Shown here in pieces: positions 34,905 to 36,537 of a DNA stretch of 36,537 bases. Within the stretch, counting starts at the first letter, position 1, and every line of letters starts with the position of its first letter. Made by a program: the position numbers and the translations under genes. The notes beneath the pieces are model-generated. The model saw only the letters and a program-made list of their open reading frames with translations, made no database searches and was not told the DNA's origin. Source of the stretch: DATJFH01 sp035495815 (GTDB lineage Bacteria > Acidobacteriota > Terriglobia > Bryobacterales > Bryobacteraceae); NCBI GenBank assembly GCA_035495815.1, contig DATJFH010000143.1, positions 1 through 36,537 of the forward strand, given 5' to 3'.

Positions 34905-36537
<1,633 letters not shown>

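Overview
The window looks like a chromosomal segment of a high-GC soil acidobacterium, most like the Solibacter/Bryobacter branch. This is inferred from gene content. Pointers are an outer-membrane protein with an N-terminal carboxypeptidase-like fold, a small unknown family starting NRLNALKSTGPKTPQGK, a neutral-ceramidase-like secreted protein, Tat-exported Gfo/Idh oxidoreductase, futalosine-route menaquinone genes, and histidine kinases with an acidobacterial-style insert. I see no rRNA, tRNA, CRISPR array, prophage or insertion sequence.

Layout. 1-2360 (+): a 5'-truncated histidine kinase and an NtrC-type sigma-54 activator. 2498-7806 (+): a GT-C-like membrane protein, a short-chain dehydrogenase, a MOFRL-type glycerate kinase and a secreted ceramidase-like protein. 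7826-16888 (-), read from high to low coordinates: a LytS-type sensor kinase, its LytTR regulator, a DUF5666-like periplasmic protein coupled to an Oar-type outer-membrane protein, a stand-alone SIS sugar-phosphate enzyme and a DUF5671-like membrane protein. 17172-25945 (+): the small unknown family protein, then a fatty-acid beta-oxidation block (two acyl-CoA dehydrogenase subunits, a bifunctional hydratase/dehydrogenase, a thiolase), an MFS transporter and an HGSNAT-like acyltransferase. 25946-26276: divergent gap containing the decayed start of an outer-membrane receptor gene. 26277-28585: PQQ-type beta-propeller (+) converging on a PAP2 phosphatase (-). 28759-32262 (+): mqnP-like prenyltransferase, mqnE, secreted sialate O-acetylesterase. 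32305-33675 (-): Gfo/Idh oxidoreductase. 33719-36537 (+): YihY-family membrane protein, purS, and glmS cut by the window edge.

How parts fit. LytS/LytTR lie immediately upstream of the DUF5666/outer-membrane operon. The gap between them carries a 7-bp direct repeat with a 21-bp period (the geometry LytTR proteins bind) followed by a recognisable sigma-70-like promoter, so this looks like a self-contained regulatory circuit for a surface protein. The 17.8-23.5 kb block forms a complete beta-oxidation spiral. The SIS enzyme (putative GlcN6P deaminase) and GlmS would work in opposite directions on hexosamine phosphates. Several genes have a good -10 hexamer 6-7 bases before the start codon and no ribosome-binding site, suggesting leaderless mRNAs. 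Base skew on the plus strand appears to change sign near 29-31 kb.
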